Made by a program: the position numbers and the translations under genes. Below are positions 55,351 through 63,435 of a stretch of 64,000 nucleotides of DNA, one piece after another (position 1 is the first letter of the stretch; each line of letters begins with the position of its first letter). The stretch lies in NCBI GenBank assembly GCA_022573715.1, contig JACZTL010000003.1, positions 1-64,000 on the forward strand. Reading direction: 5' to 3'. The DNA is from Bacteroidota bacterium (lineage in GTDB: Bacteria; Bacteroidota; Ignavibacteria; Ignavibacteriales; Ignavibacteriaceae). The notes beneath the pieces were generated by a model, which saw nothing but the letters and a program-made list of their open reading frames with translations, was not told where the DNA came from and did not search any database.

Positions 55351-55766
55351 TTGAAAAAAAACAAAATACTTACAATAATTCTTCACTATTCATAATTCTC
55401 GGAGTTGGACACGGAATTGGAATAATGGGAATGATTGACTTTGCAAGTATTCCAAATTTGATTGACGATTATGGTTTTACGCTAAATGGAGAGTTTAATG
55501 ATAAAATTATGTCTATTGGACTTATATCTTTAATTGGAAAAGTACTTTTAATTTTGAGCTTGTTTATAAAATCTGAATTGAATAAAATAATATTTGAAAT
55601 TCTCGGAATTGTACTCTTGTGGATTTCAGTTTATTTTCTAACATCTGGAAATTGGAGTTATAATTCTGTATATGAAATAGCTTTTTGGACAAGTATTCCA
55701 TTTATAATTTCATCTATCTTTTTAACATTTTTTATAATCAAGAAAACAGTAAAAATCGAAAACTGA
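55351..55766 (+). pseudogene. Small membrane protein gene with probable 1-nt frameshift (cassette gene)
   Basis: An open frame from ATG 55425 gives 113 residues with three hydrophobic segments (GLISLIGKVLLILSLFI, IIFEILGIVLLWISVYF, FIISSIFLTFFII). Upstream, a TTG at 55351 starts LKKNKILTIIL in one frame, while the main frame already reads LFIILGVGHGIGIMG before its ATG. Adding one base near 55379-55385 would join them into an about 139-residue protein with an N-terminal membrane anchor. The short form may still be expressed. The family was not recognised. Confidence 0.5.
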
Positions 55767-55811
55767 ATATTGAACAGAATGAAAAATAAAAATAACGGAA
55801 TAAAAGCCAGT

Positions 55812-55880
55812 TGCCAACACTGTTTATAATTTATTGCTATATTTAAACAAAAATTGAAAACCAAAACAACTAAGTAACAT
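55812..55880 (+). repeat. attC-like site 4, truncated by an insertion element
   Basis: TGCCAAC at 55812-55818 is the exact complement of the GTTGGCA that opens the preceding cassette. It is followed by ACTGTTTATAA, like the beginning of other sites, but no closing GTT box is found before the IS21 end at 55881. Confidence 0.55.
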
Positions 55881-56542
55881 TGTAACTGGCGGAAAATCCT
55901 CTGGGTTTTTCACTGCAAAAATCATACACGAACACTTCTACGGGTGTACATTCACCAGTCTGCTTGTCGATCACTTGTAATTTCTTGCCCGTATAATCCA
56001 CATACAGTTTATCGCCTGCCTTGTGCTCTATACGCATCGATAGTTTGGTAGTACCTCGCCAACGATTGTAACGTTCCTGGAACTGTGATCGGCTGTATCC
56101 ATCAGGGTGCTTAATCAGGTATTCTTCCCACATACGGTATCGGGTCACACCCGGTCGTTTTATTTCTTTTTGCATGTGCGGGAAAAAGGACTGTGCTTTT
56201 TCTAGACGATCAGAGACCCCTTTCTCTGATGGCATTTTAAAAAGCTGATGCAACTCCTTGTCACTAAGCTTTTCAATACTCATCATAAGGTAGCTTGGTC
56301 TTCTCATATAAACGGACGTACTTCTTTACCGTGTTTTTTGATATATCAAGATAAGTGGCAATAAATAATTTACCACGTCCTTCCTTATATAGTCGGATTA
56401 CTGTTCTTAATTTGTTCATAGCTATTGGTTTATTGGCCATATCTTTTACTCATTTTAGTTGAAAAAAAAGATAAGTCGAAATGGCTGTATAAATTTTCGT
56501 ATCTTATGGGGGTCACTTTAACCGGATTTTCCATTTAGGACA
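55881..56542 (-). mobile_element. Internally deleted IS21-family element
   Basis: Both ends read inward as TGT, seven variable bases, then GGAAAATCC (from 55881 rightwards and from 56542 leftwards), which fits imperfect IS21 terminal repeats. Between them is only the N-terminal part of istA; the catalytic C-terminal part and istB are missing. It is therefore a non-autonomous relic of 662 bases. No convincing target duplication was found. It sits in the last attC-like site. Confidence 0.7.
55927..56440 (-). pseudogene. istA: IS21 transposase IstA, N-terminal remnant with frameshift
   Basis: The ATG at 56440 begins MANKPIAMNKLRTVIRLYKE, followed by helix-turn-helix sequence ATYLDISKNTVKKYVRLYEK. 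The frame stops after YDEY. The second frame continues as EKLSDKELHQLFKMPSEKGV and HKAGDKLYVDYTGKKL, which includes the first Asp of the DDE triad. A one-base deletion near 56300 separates them. IstA similarity ends at VEVFV (55927), and what follows belongs to the other end of the element. Confidence 0.8.
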
Positions 56543-56559
56543 ATCAAAAAAATATAACT

Positions 56560-57681
56560 ATGAAATTATTTAAAGCACAAATCATTTTAGCAATTATAGG
56601 TCTCAACACATTGATGCCAACTATACTAACCGCTCAGGATATAGTGATAAAGTTGAATCCAGAAAAAGTATATCTGATAAAAAGTAATAATCAGTAATTT
56701 GTTAATTGTGACTTTTATCTCGAGAGTACACACAAAGACACGTTACACTTGACAAAACTGGAAATAAGATTATTTGACGACAATGGGAGATTACTTTTGC
56801 AAAAATATGTTACTTCAAAGGGTATTAGCCCCAGCATCTTGACGATTCCGGATAGAAAACTGATCAAAGACAAAACATTATTGGTTTTCAACCCCTTTCA
56901 TACGTTTGATGCGGACATCCCGGTGGCCTCATTTGAATTCAAATTTACACTAACCAAAAGTGACGGGTCAGCATCTTTTGAAGAGAAGATTAGCGTAGTA
57001 CCCAACAATGCTAAGACAAAAACCAAACTAATTTTTCCCATTCAGAATGTGGCCACACTCATTCGAGATGGGAACGATTTTTATGCCCATCATAGAAGGT
57101 TTGACCTATCCTCATTTCCTGTTCAAATGTTTAATATTACCAAACATGGAAATAGGTATTCTTATGATTTTTGTCCGGTGAATACTGACGGAGAGTTATT
57201 TAAAAATAATGGAGAGTCCGTCGAAGATTGGTTTGGATTTGGGACGGATATAGTTGCTACGGCCGACGGTACAATTGTTGAAATGTATAACAACGCAATA
57301 GATAGCAAGATTGGAGAAATTGATTTCGATTATAGAGAGGCCGCTACAAACCATACGTTGATTTATGGGAACTACATCATCATCGATCATCAGAATGGAG
57401 AATTCAGTGGTTACATGCATTTGAAGAAAGGGAGCGTAAAATTAAAAGTGGGTGACAAGGTAAAACAGGGAGATATAATCGCTCAACTTGGAAATTCAGG
57501 AGATGCTTTTTCTCCTCATTTGCACTATCAATTAAATAACGCAACTACACTACTTAACAGCGATGGTATTCCCATTTACTTCAGCGACTACCAGCGTGTT
57601 TTCGGAAAGAAACAAATTGATGTCGAGAAAGGCTATATGGATACAGGTGAAATTGTAAGAGCTAAGAATATTCAAAAATAG
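56560..57681 (+). pseudogene. Secreted M23 peptidase-like protein interrupted by in-frame TAA
   Basis: An ATG at 56560 starts a signal peptide (MKLFKAQIILAIIGL, then ILTAQ). TAA at 56695-56697 stops after 45 codons, yet the same frame continues open to 57681. The rest includes a beta-rich domain and an M23/LytM-like domain with FGFGTDIVATADGTIVEMYN, YIIIDHQNGEFSGYMHLKKG and SPHLHYQL. The first histidine of the H-x-G-x-D zinc motif is Gly here, while D and H-x-H remain, so peptidase activity is doubtful. Base composition is visibly less AT-rich than its neighbours, suggesting transfer. Confidence 0.7.
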
Positions 57682-57792
57682 AATTATAACAGGCTGTTAT
57701 TTACAATCTTATCAAATCAGAGGTTGAATCAAATAATCTCATTAGTAAAGAATAATTATTGTTAACAACAAGTGCCTCTTTTGGTGCATCTA

Positions 57793-57897
57793 ATGGGTAG
57801 TGAAGAACGTAAAATTGTCAAAAAAACGCAAAATGAACTTTGTGAAAAAGGATTTGAAAACGATAGACCCGCAGAATATTATAAATTGATTTTATAA
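57793..57897 (+). pseudogene. Short unrecognised coding fragment
   Basis: This 34-codon frame ends ELCEKGFENDRPAEYYKLIL, which looks like a protein C-terminus rather than random sequence. The frame extends upstream only to a TAA at 57763. No family was recognised and no SD precedes it. The surrounding 57682-57968 otherwise shows only a short ATAACAG/CTGTTAT hairpin soon after the M23-like gene. Confidence 0.25.
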
Positions 57898-57968
57898 TCG
57901 TATTAAGTAAAAGCGTGTATATTTAAAATGATAATAAAATTAAACAAATTCACAAAATCCAAAATATC

Positions 57969-59762
57969 CTAAAAGCAATATTTATTAGCTTCAATCAATC
58001 TGTTTGCAATATTTCTTCTCAATTCTTTTGTGTTTACATTTTCGTATTTGGTGAATCTTTTTAATCCGAGAAGAAGCATTCTTAACTCATCACCTTCTGC
58101 AAAAGATGTAATTGCGTGTTTACCGTGTAGATTTATTCGTTCTAATGCATCGCTGAAATATACTTTTGTTATTTCAACGTATGGTTTCAATTCTTCTTCA
58201 TTTTTCATCGATGACAATTTTAATGTTCTCAAATATGCGGATTCGCAAGCATATAACTCTATCATCATATCCGTTATGTTCATAATTATTTCCTGCTCGT
58301 CTTTTAAATTCTGCATAAATTTTTGAACTGCTGCACCGGTAATAATCAGGATAGCTTTTTTAGCATTTGCAATCGCTTTCTTTTCTGCTGATAAAATACC
58401 CCCTTCTTCCTCTCCCATTTCTGGTACAGACATTAATTCTTTCTGTATCGCCATTGCCGGGCCCATCAGGTCCAGTCTTCCTTTCATTGCACGCTTCATA
58501 AGCATATCAACTGTAAGCAGTCTGTTTATTTCGTTTGTGCCTTCAAAAATTCTGTTAATTCTGGAATCTCTGTAACCTCTTGCTGCGGGGTATTCTTCGG
58601 AATAACCGTACCCGCCGTGTATCTGAACTGTTTCGTCAACAACATAATCAAGTACTTCGGAGCCGTAAACTTTAAGCATTGCACATTCAATTGCATATTC
58701 TTCTGCAGCTTTCAGCGCAGCATCAGTGTAACTTACACCCTCAGCCTGCAATGATTTTATCGTGTCATTTATTAATCCGCTTACTCTGTATGTTGCCGAT
58801 TCGCTTGCAAAAATTTTAATTGCTTGTTCTGCAAGTTTGTGTTTAATAGCACCGAAGTTAGAAATTTTCTGGTTAAATTGTTTTCTTTCATTGGCATAGG
58901 CTACTGCAATGGAAGCGTTTTCTTTAGCACCCCCTGTTGTCATAGCACACAATTTAAACCTGCCAATATTTAAGATGTTAAAAGCGATATAATGCCCTTT
59001 ACCTATTTCACCAAGTATGTTTTCTTTTGGTACTTTTACGTTATCCAAAAACAAAGCCCTTGTTGATGATCCTTTAATCCCCAATTTATTTTCTTCATTG
59101 CCGCTTGTAAAACCTTCGGAATCGGTGGAAATGATAAAGCATGTAAATTTATCTCCGTCCACTTGAGCAAATGTAATAAGTATATCGGCAAATCCGCCGT
59201 TTGTAATCCACATTTTTTGTCCGTTTATAATGTAGTGCGTTCCGTCTTCCGAAATTTTAGCAGTTGTTTTTGCAGAAAGTGCATCTGAACCTGAAGTCGG
59301 TTCTGTTAAACAATAAGCTGATTTTAATTCACCGCTTGCTAACTTGGGTAAATATTTTTTCTTCTGTTCTTCTGTGCCGTAATACATAATAGGCAGAGTA
59401 CCAATACCAGAATGTGCCGCAAAAGATACACCGAAGGAATAGCTTTTACCCATCTCCATTATAAGAGCCGTGCTTGTGTTGAAGTCTCCTCCCAATCCTT
59501 CGTATTCTTCGGGGACCGATACGGCAAGCAAGCCGAGTTCACCTGCTTTATCCATTAAGTTTACGGTTAAGCCTTCCTGCTGTTTATCGATGGCATCTAA
59601 ATTGGGCCAAATTTCTTTCTGAATAAAATCATTGGCTGTTTCCACCATCATTCTTTGTTCTTCGTTTAAATCTTCCGGCGTAAATACGGATGATGCATCC
59701 GTTTCCTTAATCAAGAATTCTCCGCCTTTTAATATTTCCGTTATTGTTGTTTGTTCTGACAT
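57969..59762 (-). CDS. fadE: Acyl-CoA dehydrogenase
   Basis: This enzyme carries out the first, FAD-dependent step of beta-oxidation. Landmarks are YCLTEPTSGSDALSAKT and KMWITNGGFADILITFAQVD for flavin binding. The signature QIHGGYGYSEEYPAARGYRD and RINRIFEGTNEINRLL hold the catalytic glutamate of the FEGTNE type. At 597 residues it has the C-terminal extension of the long FadE group of Bacillus (about 594) rather than the 380-residue short form. It is last in the operon, 30 bases after fadA. Confidence 0.95.
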   Translation of the reverse strand: MSEQTTITEILKGGEFLIKETDASSVFTPEDLNEEQRMMVETANDFIQKEIWPNLDAIDKQQEGLTVNLMDKAGELGLLAVSVPEEYEGLGGDFNTSTALIMEMGKSYSFGVSFAAHSGIGTLPIMYYGTEEQKKKYLPKLASGELKSAYCLTEPTSGSDALSAKTTAKISEDGTHYIINGQKMWITNGGFADILITFAQVDGDKFTCFIISTDSEGFTSGNEENKLGIKGSSTRALFLDNVKVPKENILGEIGKGHYIAFNILNIGRFKLCAMTTGGAKENASIAVAYANERKQFNQKISNFGAIKHKLAEQAIKIFASESATYRVSGLINDTIKSLQAEGVSYTDAALKAAEEYAIECAMLKVYGSEVLDYVVDETVQIHGGYGYSEEYPAARGYRDSRINRIFEGTNEINRLLTVDMLMKRAMKGRLDLMGPAMAIQKELMSVPEMGEEEGGILSAEKKAIANAKKAILIITGAAVQKFMQNLKDEQEIIMNITDMMIELYACESAYLRTLKLSSMKNEEELKPYVEITKVYFSDALERINLHGKHAITSFAEGDELRMLLLGLKRFTKYENVNTKELRRNIANRLIEANKYCF

Positions 59763-59792
59763 TTTATACTCTCTAATTTTTTTATAAAAAAT

Positions 59793-60968
59793 CTAATTTA
59801 AAAGTTCATAAATTCCGGCAACTCCCTGTCCTCCTCCTACGCATGCTGTTACAATACCGTACTTTTTATTTTTTCTCTTCAATTCGTTTAATATCTGTAC
59901 TGTTAATTTAGCACCTGTGCAGCCAAGTGGATGACCCAAAGCAATTGCACCTCCGTTTACGTTTATTTTTTCCATATCCATGCCAAGAGTTCTAATTACG
60001 GCTAAGGACTGCGAAGCAAATGCTTCGTTTAATTCTATTAAATCTATATCATCCAATTTCATATTTGCTTTTTTTAACGCTTTTGGTACTGCTGCAATGG
60101 GGCCTGTTCCCATCAAAGTCGGGTCAACACCTTCAAGTGCGTAAGAAACCAAACGTGCTATAGGAGTCAGATTTAATTCTTTCACCATTTCTTCCGACAT
60201 AACAAGTACAAAGGATGCACCGTCCGAAGTTTGCGAAGAATTACCTGCAGTGACAGTACCGTTTACTGCAAATACAGGTTTTAATTTAGCCAAAACTTCA
60301 ATTGTTGTATCTGCTCTCGGTCCTTCGTCTACTTCAACAATGTTATTTTTTGTTTTTCTTTTTCCATTTTCCAAATAGACTTCTTTAACTTGAATCGGTA
60401 CAATTTGATCTTTGAAATAACCTTCCTTTAGAGCATTGAGTGCTTTCATATGTGAGTTATAAGAAAACTCATCCTGATCCTCACGTGATATTTTATAATC
60501 AACAGCTACTTTTTCAGCTGTTAATCCCATACCCATATAATGTCCGGGATTTTCTTTCACGGTTTCATAATTCGCCGCTAATTTCCAACCTGTCATGGGT
60601 ATCATAGACATTGATTCAGTTCCGCCGGCAATAACGCAGTCCATCATTCCTGCTCTTATTCTTGCAACTGCGGTTGAAATTGTATCAATGCCTGAAGCAC
60701 AAAATCTGTTAATTGTTACTCCCGGAACTTCCTGAGGCAGACACTGCAGGGCAATCATCCTTCCGACCTGCAATCCTTGTTCAGCTTCTGGGAAAGCGTT
60801 ACCTACAATTAAATCGTCCACCCTTTTGGGATCAAGTTCGGGTACCGATTTTAATAAATGCTTAATTACGTTTGCAGCCAAATCATCGGGTCTGTAAAAA
60901 CGGAAACCGCCCTTTTTTGCTTTTGCTACAGCAGTACGAAATCCTGCTACTATATATGCTTCTCTCAT
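59793..60968 (-). CDS. fadA: Acetyl-CoA C-acyltransferase (3-ketoacyl-CoA thiolase)
   Basis: This thiolase cleaves 3-ketoacyl-CoA to acetyl-CoA and a shortened acyl-CoA. The nucleophile Cys lies in TINRFCASGIDTISTA. The second set is GGAIALGHPLGCTGAK (His) and ACVGGGQGVAGIYE (Cys). The length of 391 residues is typical. It lies 32 bases after fadN on the minus strand. The family also includes acetoacetyl-CoA thiolases, but the operon favours the degradative role. Confidence 0.94.
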   Translation of the reverse strand: MREAYIVAGFRTAVAKAKKGGFRFYRPDDLAANVIKHLLKSVPELDPKRVDDLIVGNAFPEAEQGLQVGRMIALQCLPQEVPGVTINRFCASGIDTISTAVARIRAGMMDCVIAGGTESMSMIPMTGWKLAANYETVKENPGHYMGMGLTAEKVAVDYKISREDQDEFSYNSHMKALNALKEGYFKDQIVPIQVKEVYLENGKRKTKNNIVEVDEGPRADTTIEVLAKLKPVFAVNGTVTAGNSSQTSDGASFVLVMSEEMVKELNLTPIARLVSYALEGVDPTLMGTGPIAAVPKALKKANMKLDDIDLIELNEAFASQSLAVIRTLGMDMEKINVNGGAIALGHPLGCTGAKLTVQILNELKRKNKKYGIVTACVGGGQGVAGIYELLN

Positions 60969-61000
60969 AACTTTTTCTTCTGTTTATTTTTATATTTTTT

Positions 61001-63406
61001 TTAATTACGCAACGGTTTGCCCGTTGTTAAAATACTTTGTATTCGCTCCATTGATTTTTTCTCGCTAATCAAACTAAGGAACGCTTCTCTTTCTAAGTCT
61101 AACAAATATTGTTCATTTACAATTGCACCTTCAGAAAGGTCGCCGCCACACATTATGTATGCTAACTTTTGAACAATTTTTTTATCGTGTTCGGAAATGT
61201 AATGCGCCGTTTCATAGGAATAAGCTCCCAAAAACATATTAGCCAAAGCTGCCCTGCCCAATACTTTTATATCGTCTCTTTGAATGGGTTGTGTATATCC
61301 TCTTTCGTCAAGATCGATAACAGATTTTTTTGCCTGAGCAATTAGTCGATGAGGGTTAAGCACAATATTATCTCTTCCCTTTATAAATATATCCATCTCC
61401 ATAGCTTCACTTGCTGAAGTGGATACTTTTGCCTGTGCTATATTTAAGAATCTCCATTGCAGTTCGTTAAACTCAACCGAGCCTGCTAAATACTTATCCG
61501 ACGCACGGAGTGTCATTTCTTTTGTGCCTCCGCCTGCCGGAATAATTCCCACGCCAACTTCCACCAAACCGATGTAAGTTTCAGCTCCGGCTTCAACTTT
61601 ATCGGCGTGCAGACATATTTCGCATCCGCCTCCTAAAGCAAGTCCGTGAGGTGCAACAACAACTGGTATTGATGAATACCTTATACGCATTGTAGTGTTT
61701 TGAAACATGTGAACGGCAAAGTCAATTTCGTCGTATTCCTGCTCAGTAGCAAGCATAAACATCATCGCAAGATTTGCACCTGCGGAAAAATGCTGCCCAT
61801 CGTTACCGATTATCAAACCTCTAAAATCTTTCTCAGCTATCTCAATTGATTTGTTTATTCCTTCCAACACTTCGCTGCCTATCGAATTCATCTTTGTTTT
61901 AAATTCTAAGTTTAAGACACCATCACCTAAATCATGAAGCACTGTACCTGAATTCTTCCAAACGGATTTATTTGTACTGTAGTTATCTAATATGATAAAG
62001 TCTTTAATACCGGGAATATTTTTGTACGCTTTGGTTTCAATATCGTAATATTCTTTCTTTCCGTTGTTTATATTATAGAATGTATTTATTCCGCTCTTAA
62101 GCATATCGTAAACCCACTTAGCAGGTTTCATTCCTGCTTCTTCCATTATCTTTAATGTCTTTTCAACACCCAAAGTATCCCAGGTTTCAAACGGACCCAG
62201 TTCCCAGCCGAAACCGGCTTTCAAGCCGTCATCTATTTTGTAGATTTCTTTCGATATTTCAGGAATACGATTTGACGAATATTGGAAGACATAAAAATAA
62301 AGTTTCTTTAAAAACTCACCGGCTTTGTCTTTTGAGGCAACAAGCATTTTTATTCTATCTCTTAGATCGTCAACCGGTTTTGCTGCTGCAACGGATGCAA
62401 ATTTCGGTTTAACTGAAGGACCGTATTCACCTGTATCAATGTTTAATTCTAAAATAACGCGTTTACCTTCTTCATCTTTTGTCTTTTTATAAAATCCTTG
62501 TTTTGTTTTATCCCCCAGCCAATTGTTTTTAATCATCGTTTCAACAAAATCTGGTATTACAAATAAATCTCTTGATTCATCTTCGGGACAATCTTTGTAG
62601 AGATTATTTGCAACGTTCACTAGTATATCAATACCCACAACATCGGCTGTTCTAAAAGTGGCAGACTTCGGTTTACCTGTAAGCGGCCCTGTTAATGAAT
62701 CCACTTCTTTTATTGTAAATCCCATTTCCTTCATCAATTTGAAAACAGTCATCATGCTGAAAACACCAATTCTGTTGGCAATAAATGCAGGTGTATCTTT
62801 GCACAATACAGTTGTTTTTCCGAGGTAAAGATCGCCGTAGTGCATTAAGAAATTTACAACCTCAGGGTCGGTTTTGGGGGAAGGAATTATTTCGAGTAAC
62901 TGCAGGTATCTCGGCGGATTGAAAAAGTGAGTTCCGCAAAAATGTTTTTGAAAATCTTCGCTTCTACCTTCAATTATAAAATGAATGGGGATGCCCGATG
63001 TGTTAGTAGTTATTAAAGTCCCGTCTTTTCTGAATTGCTCAACTTTCTCGAAAAGCAATTTTTTAATCTCAAGATTTTCAACCACCACTTCTATAATCCA
63101 GTCAACTTCTCCGAGCCAATTCATATTATCATCAAAATTGCCTGTGGTAACAAGAGAGGACACCTTTTTATTAAAAACAGGGGAAGGTTTTTCTTTTAAG
63201 ATATTGGAAAAATTTTCGTTTACAATTCTGTTACGAACAGCAGGGCTTTCGAGAGAAAGCCCTTTTTGCTTCTCTTTCTCATTTAATTCTTTGGGTGGTA
63301 TATCCAATAAATATACTTTACATCCTATGTTTGCAAAATGCAAAGCTATTCTTGAACCCATTACTCCCGAGCCCAAAACCGCTACTTTATTTATTTTTCT
63401 TTTCAT
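61001..63406 (-). CDS. fadN: 3-hydroxyacyl-CoA dehydrogenase/enoyl-CoA hydratase fusion
   Basis: The N-terminal NAD domain has VAVLGSGVMGSRIALHFANI and FFNPPRYLQLLEIIP. The 3HCDH C-terminal domain follows with DTPAFIANRIGVFSM. The last third is a crotonase fold with GLIIGNDGQHFSAGANLAMM and PHGLALGGGCEICLHADKVE. The order dehydrogenase-then-hydratase and the 801-residue length match FadN rather than E. coli FadB, where the order is reversed. The fadN-fadA-fadE order equals that of Bacillus subtilis. Confidence 0.94.
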   Translation of the reverse strand: MKRKINKVAVLGSGVMGSRIALHFANIGCKVYLLDIPPKELNEKEKQKGLSLESPAVRNRIVNENFSNILKEKPSPVFNKKVSSLVTTGNFDDNMNWLGEVDWIIEVVVENLEIKKLLFEKVEQFRKDGTLITTNTSGIPIHFIIEGRSEDFQKHFCGTHFFNPPRYLQLLEIIPSPKTDPEVVNFLMHYGDLYLGKTTVLCKDTPAFIANRIGVFSMMTVFKLMKEMGFTIKEVDSLTGPLTGKPKSATFRTADVVGIDILVNVANNLYKDCPEDESRDLFVIPDFVETMIKNNWLGDKTKQGFYKKTKDEEGKRVILELNIDTGEYGPSVKPKFASVAAAKPVDDLRDRIKMLVASKDKAGEFLKKLYFYVFQYSSNRIPEISKEIYKIDDGLKAGFGWELGPFETWDTLGVEKTLKIMEEAGMKPAKWVYDMLKSGINTFYNINNGKKEYYDIETKAYKNIPGIKDFIILDNYSTNKSVWKNSGTVLHDLGDGVLNLEFKTKMNSIGSEVLEGINKSIEIAEKDFRGLIIGNDGQHFSAGANLAMMFMLATEQEYDEIDFAVHMFQNTTMRIRYSSIPVVVAPHGLALGGGCEICLHADKVEAGAETYIGLVEVGVGIIPAGGGTKEMTLRASDKYLAGSVEFNELQWRFLNIAQAKVSTSASEAMEMDIFIKGRDNIVLNPHRLIAQAKKSVIDLDERGYTQPIQRDDIKVLGRAALANMFLGAYSYETAHYISEHDKKIVQKLAYIMCGGDLSEGAIVNEQYLLDLEREAFLSLISEKKSMERIQSILTTGKPLRN

Positions 63407-63435
63407 AATTTTTTCTTTAATTATTTATTATTCTT

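Larger units (their letters stand above)
52114..55880 (+). mobile_element. Integron-like gene cassette array without a visible integrase
   Basis: Four complete and one truncated attC-like site alternate with same-strand genes. Within each cassette the leading heptamer and the trailing heptamer are matching or near-matching complements: GTTGGGC/GCCCAAC, GTTGTAT/ATACAAC, GTTGGGC/GCACAAC and GTTGGCA/TGCCAAC. The spacers form imperfect palindromes of different length. No integrase gene or attI is within reach, so this looks like a cluster of attC sites lacking an integrase. The right end is cut by an IS21 remnant. Confidence 0.72.

Noticed and set aside
55812-57700. Whole stretch as a prophage or large integrative element
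   Set aside because: No phage or conjugation genes are present; only an IS21 relic and single genes.
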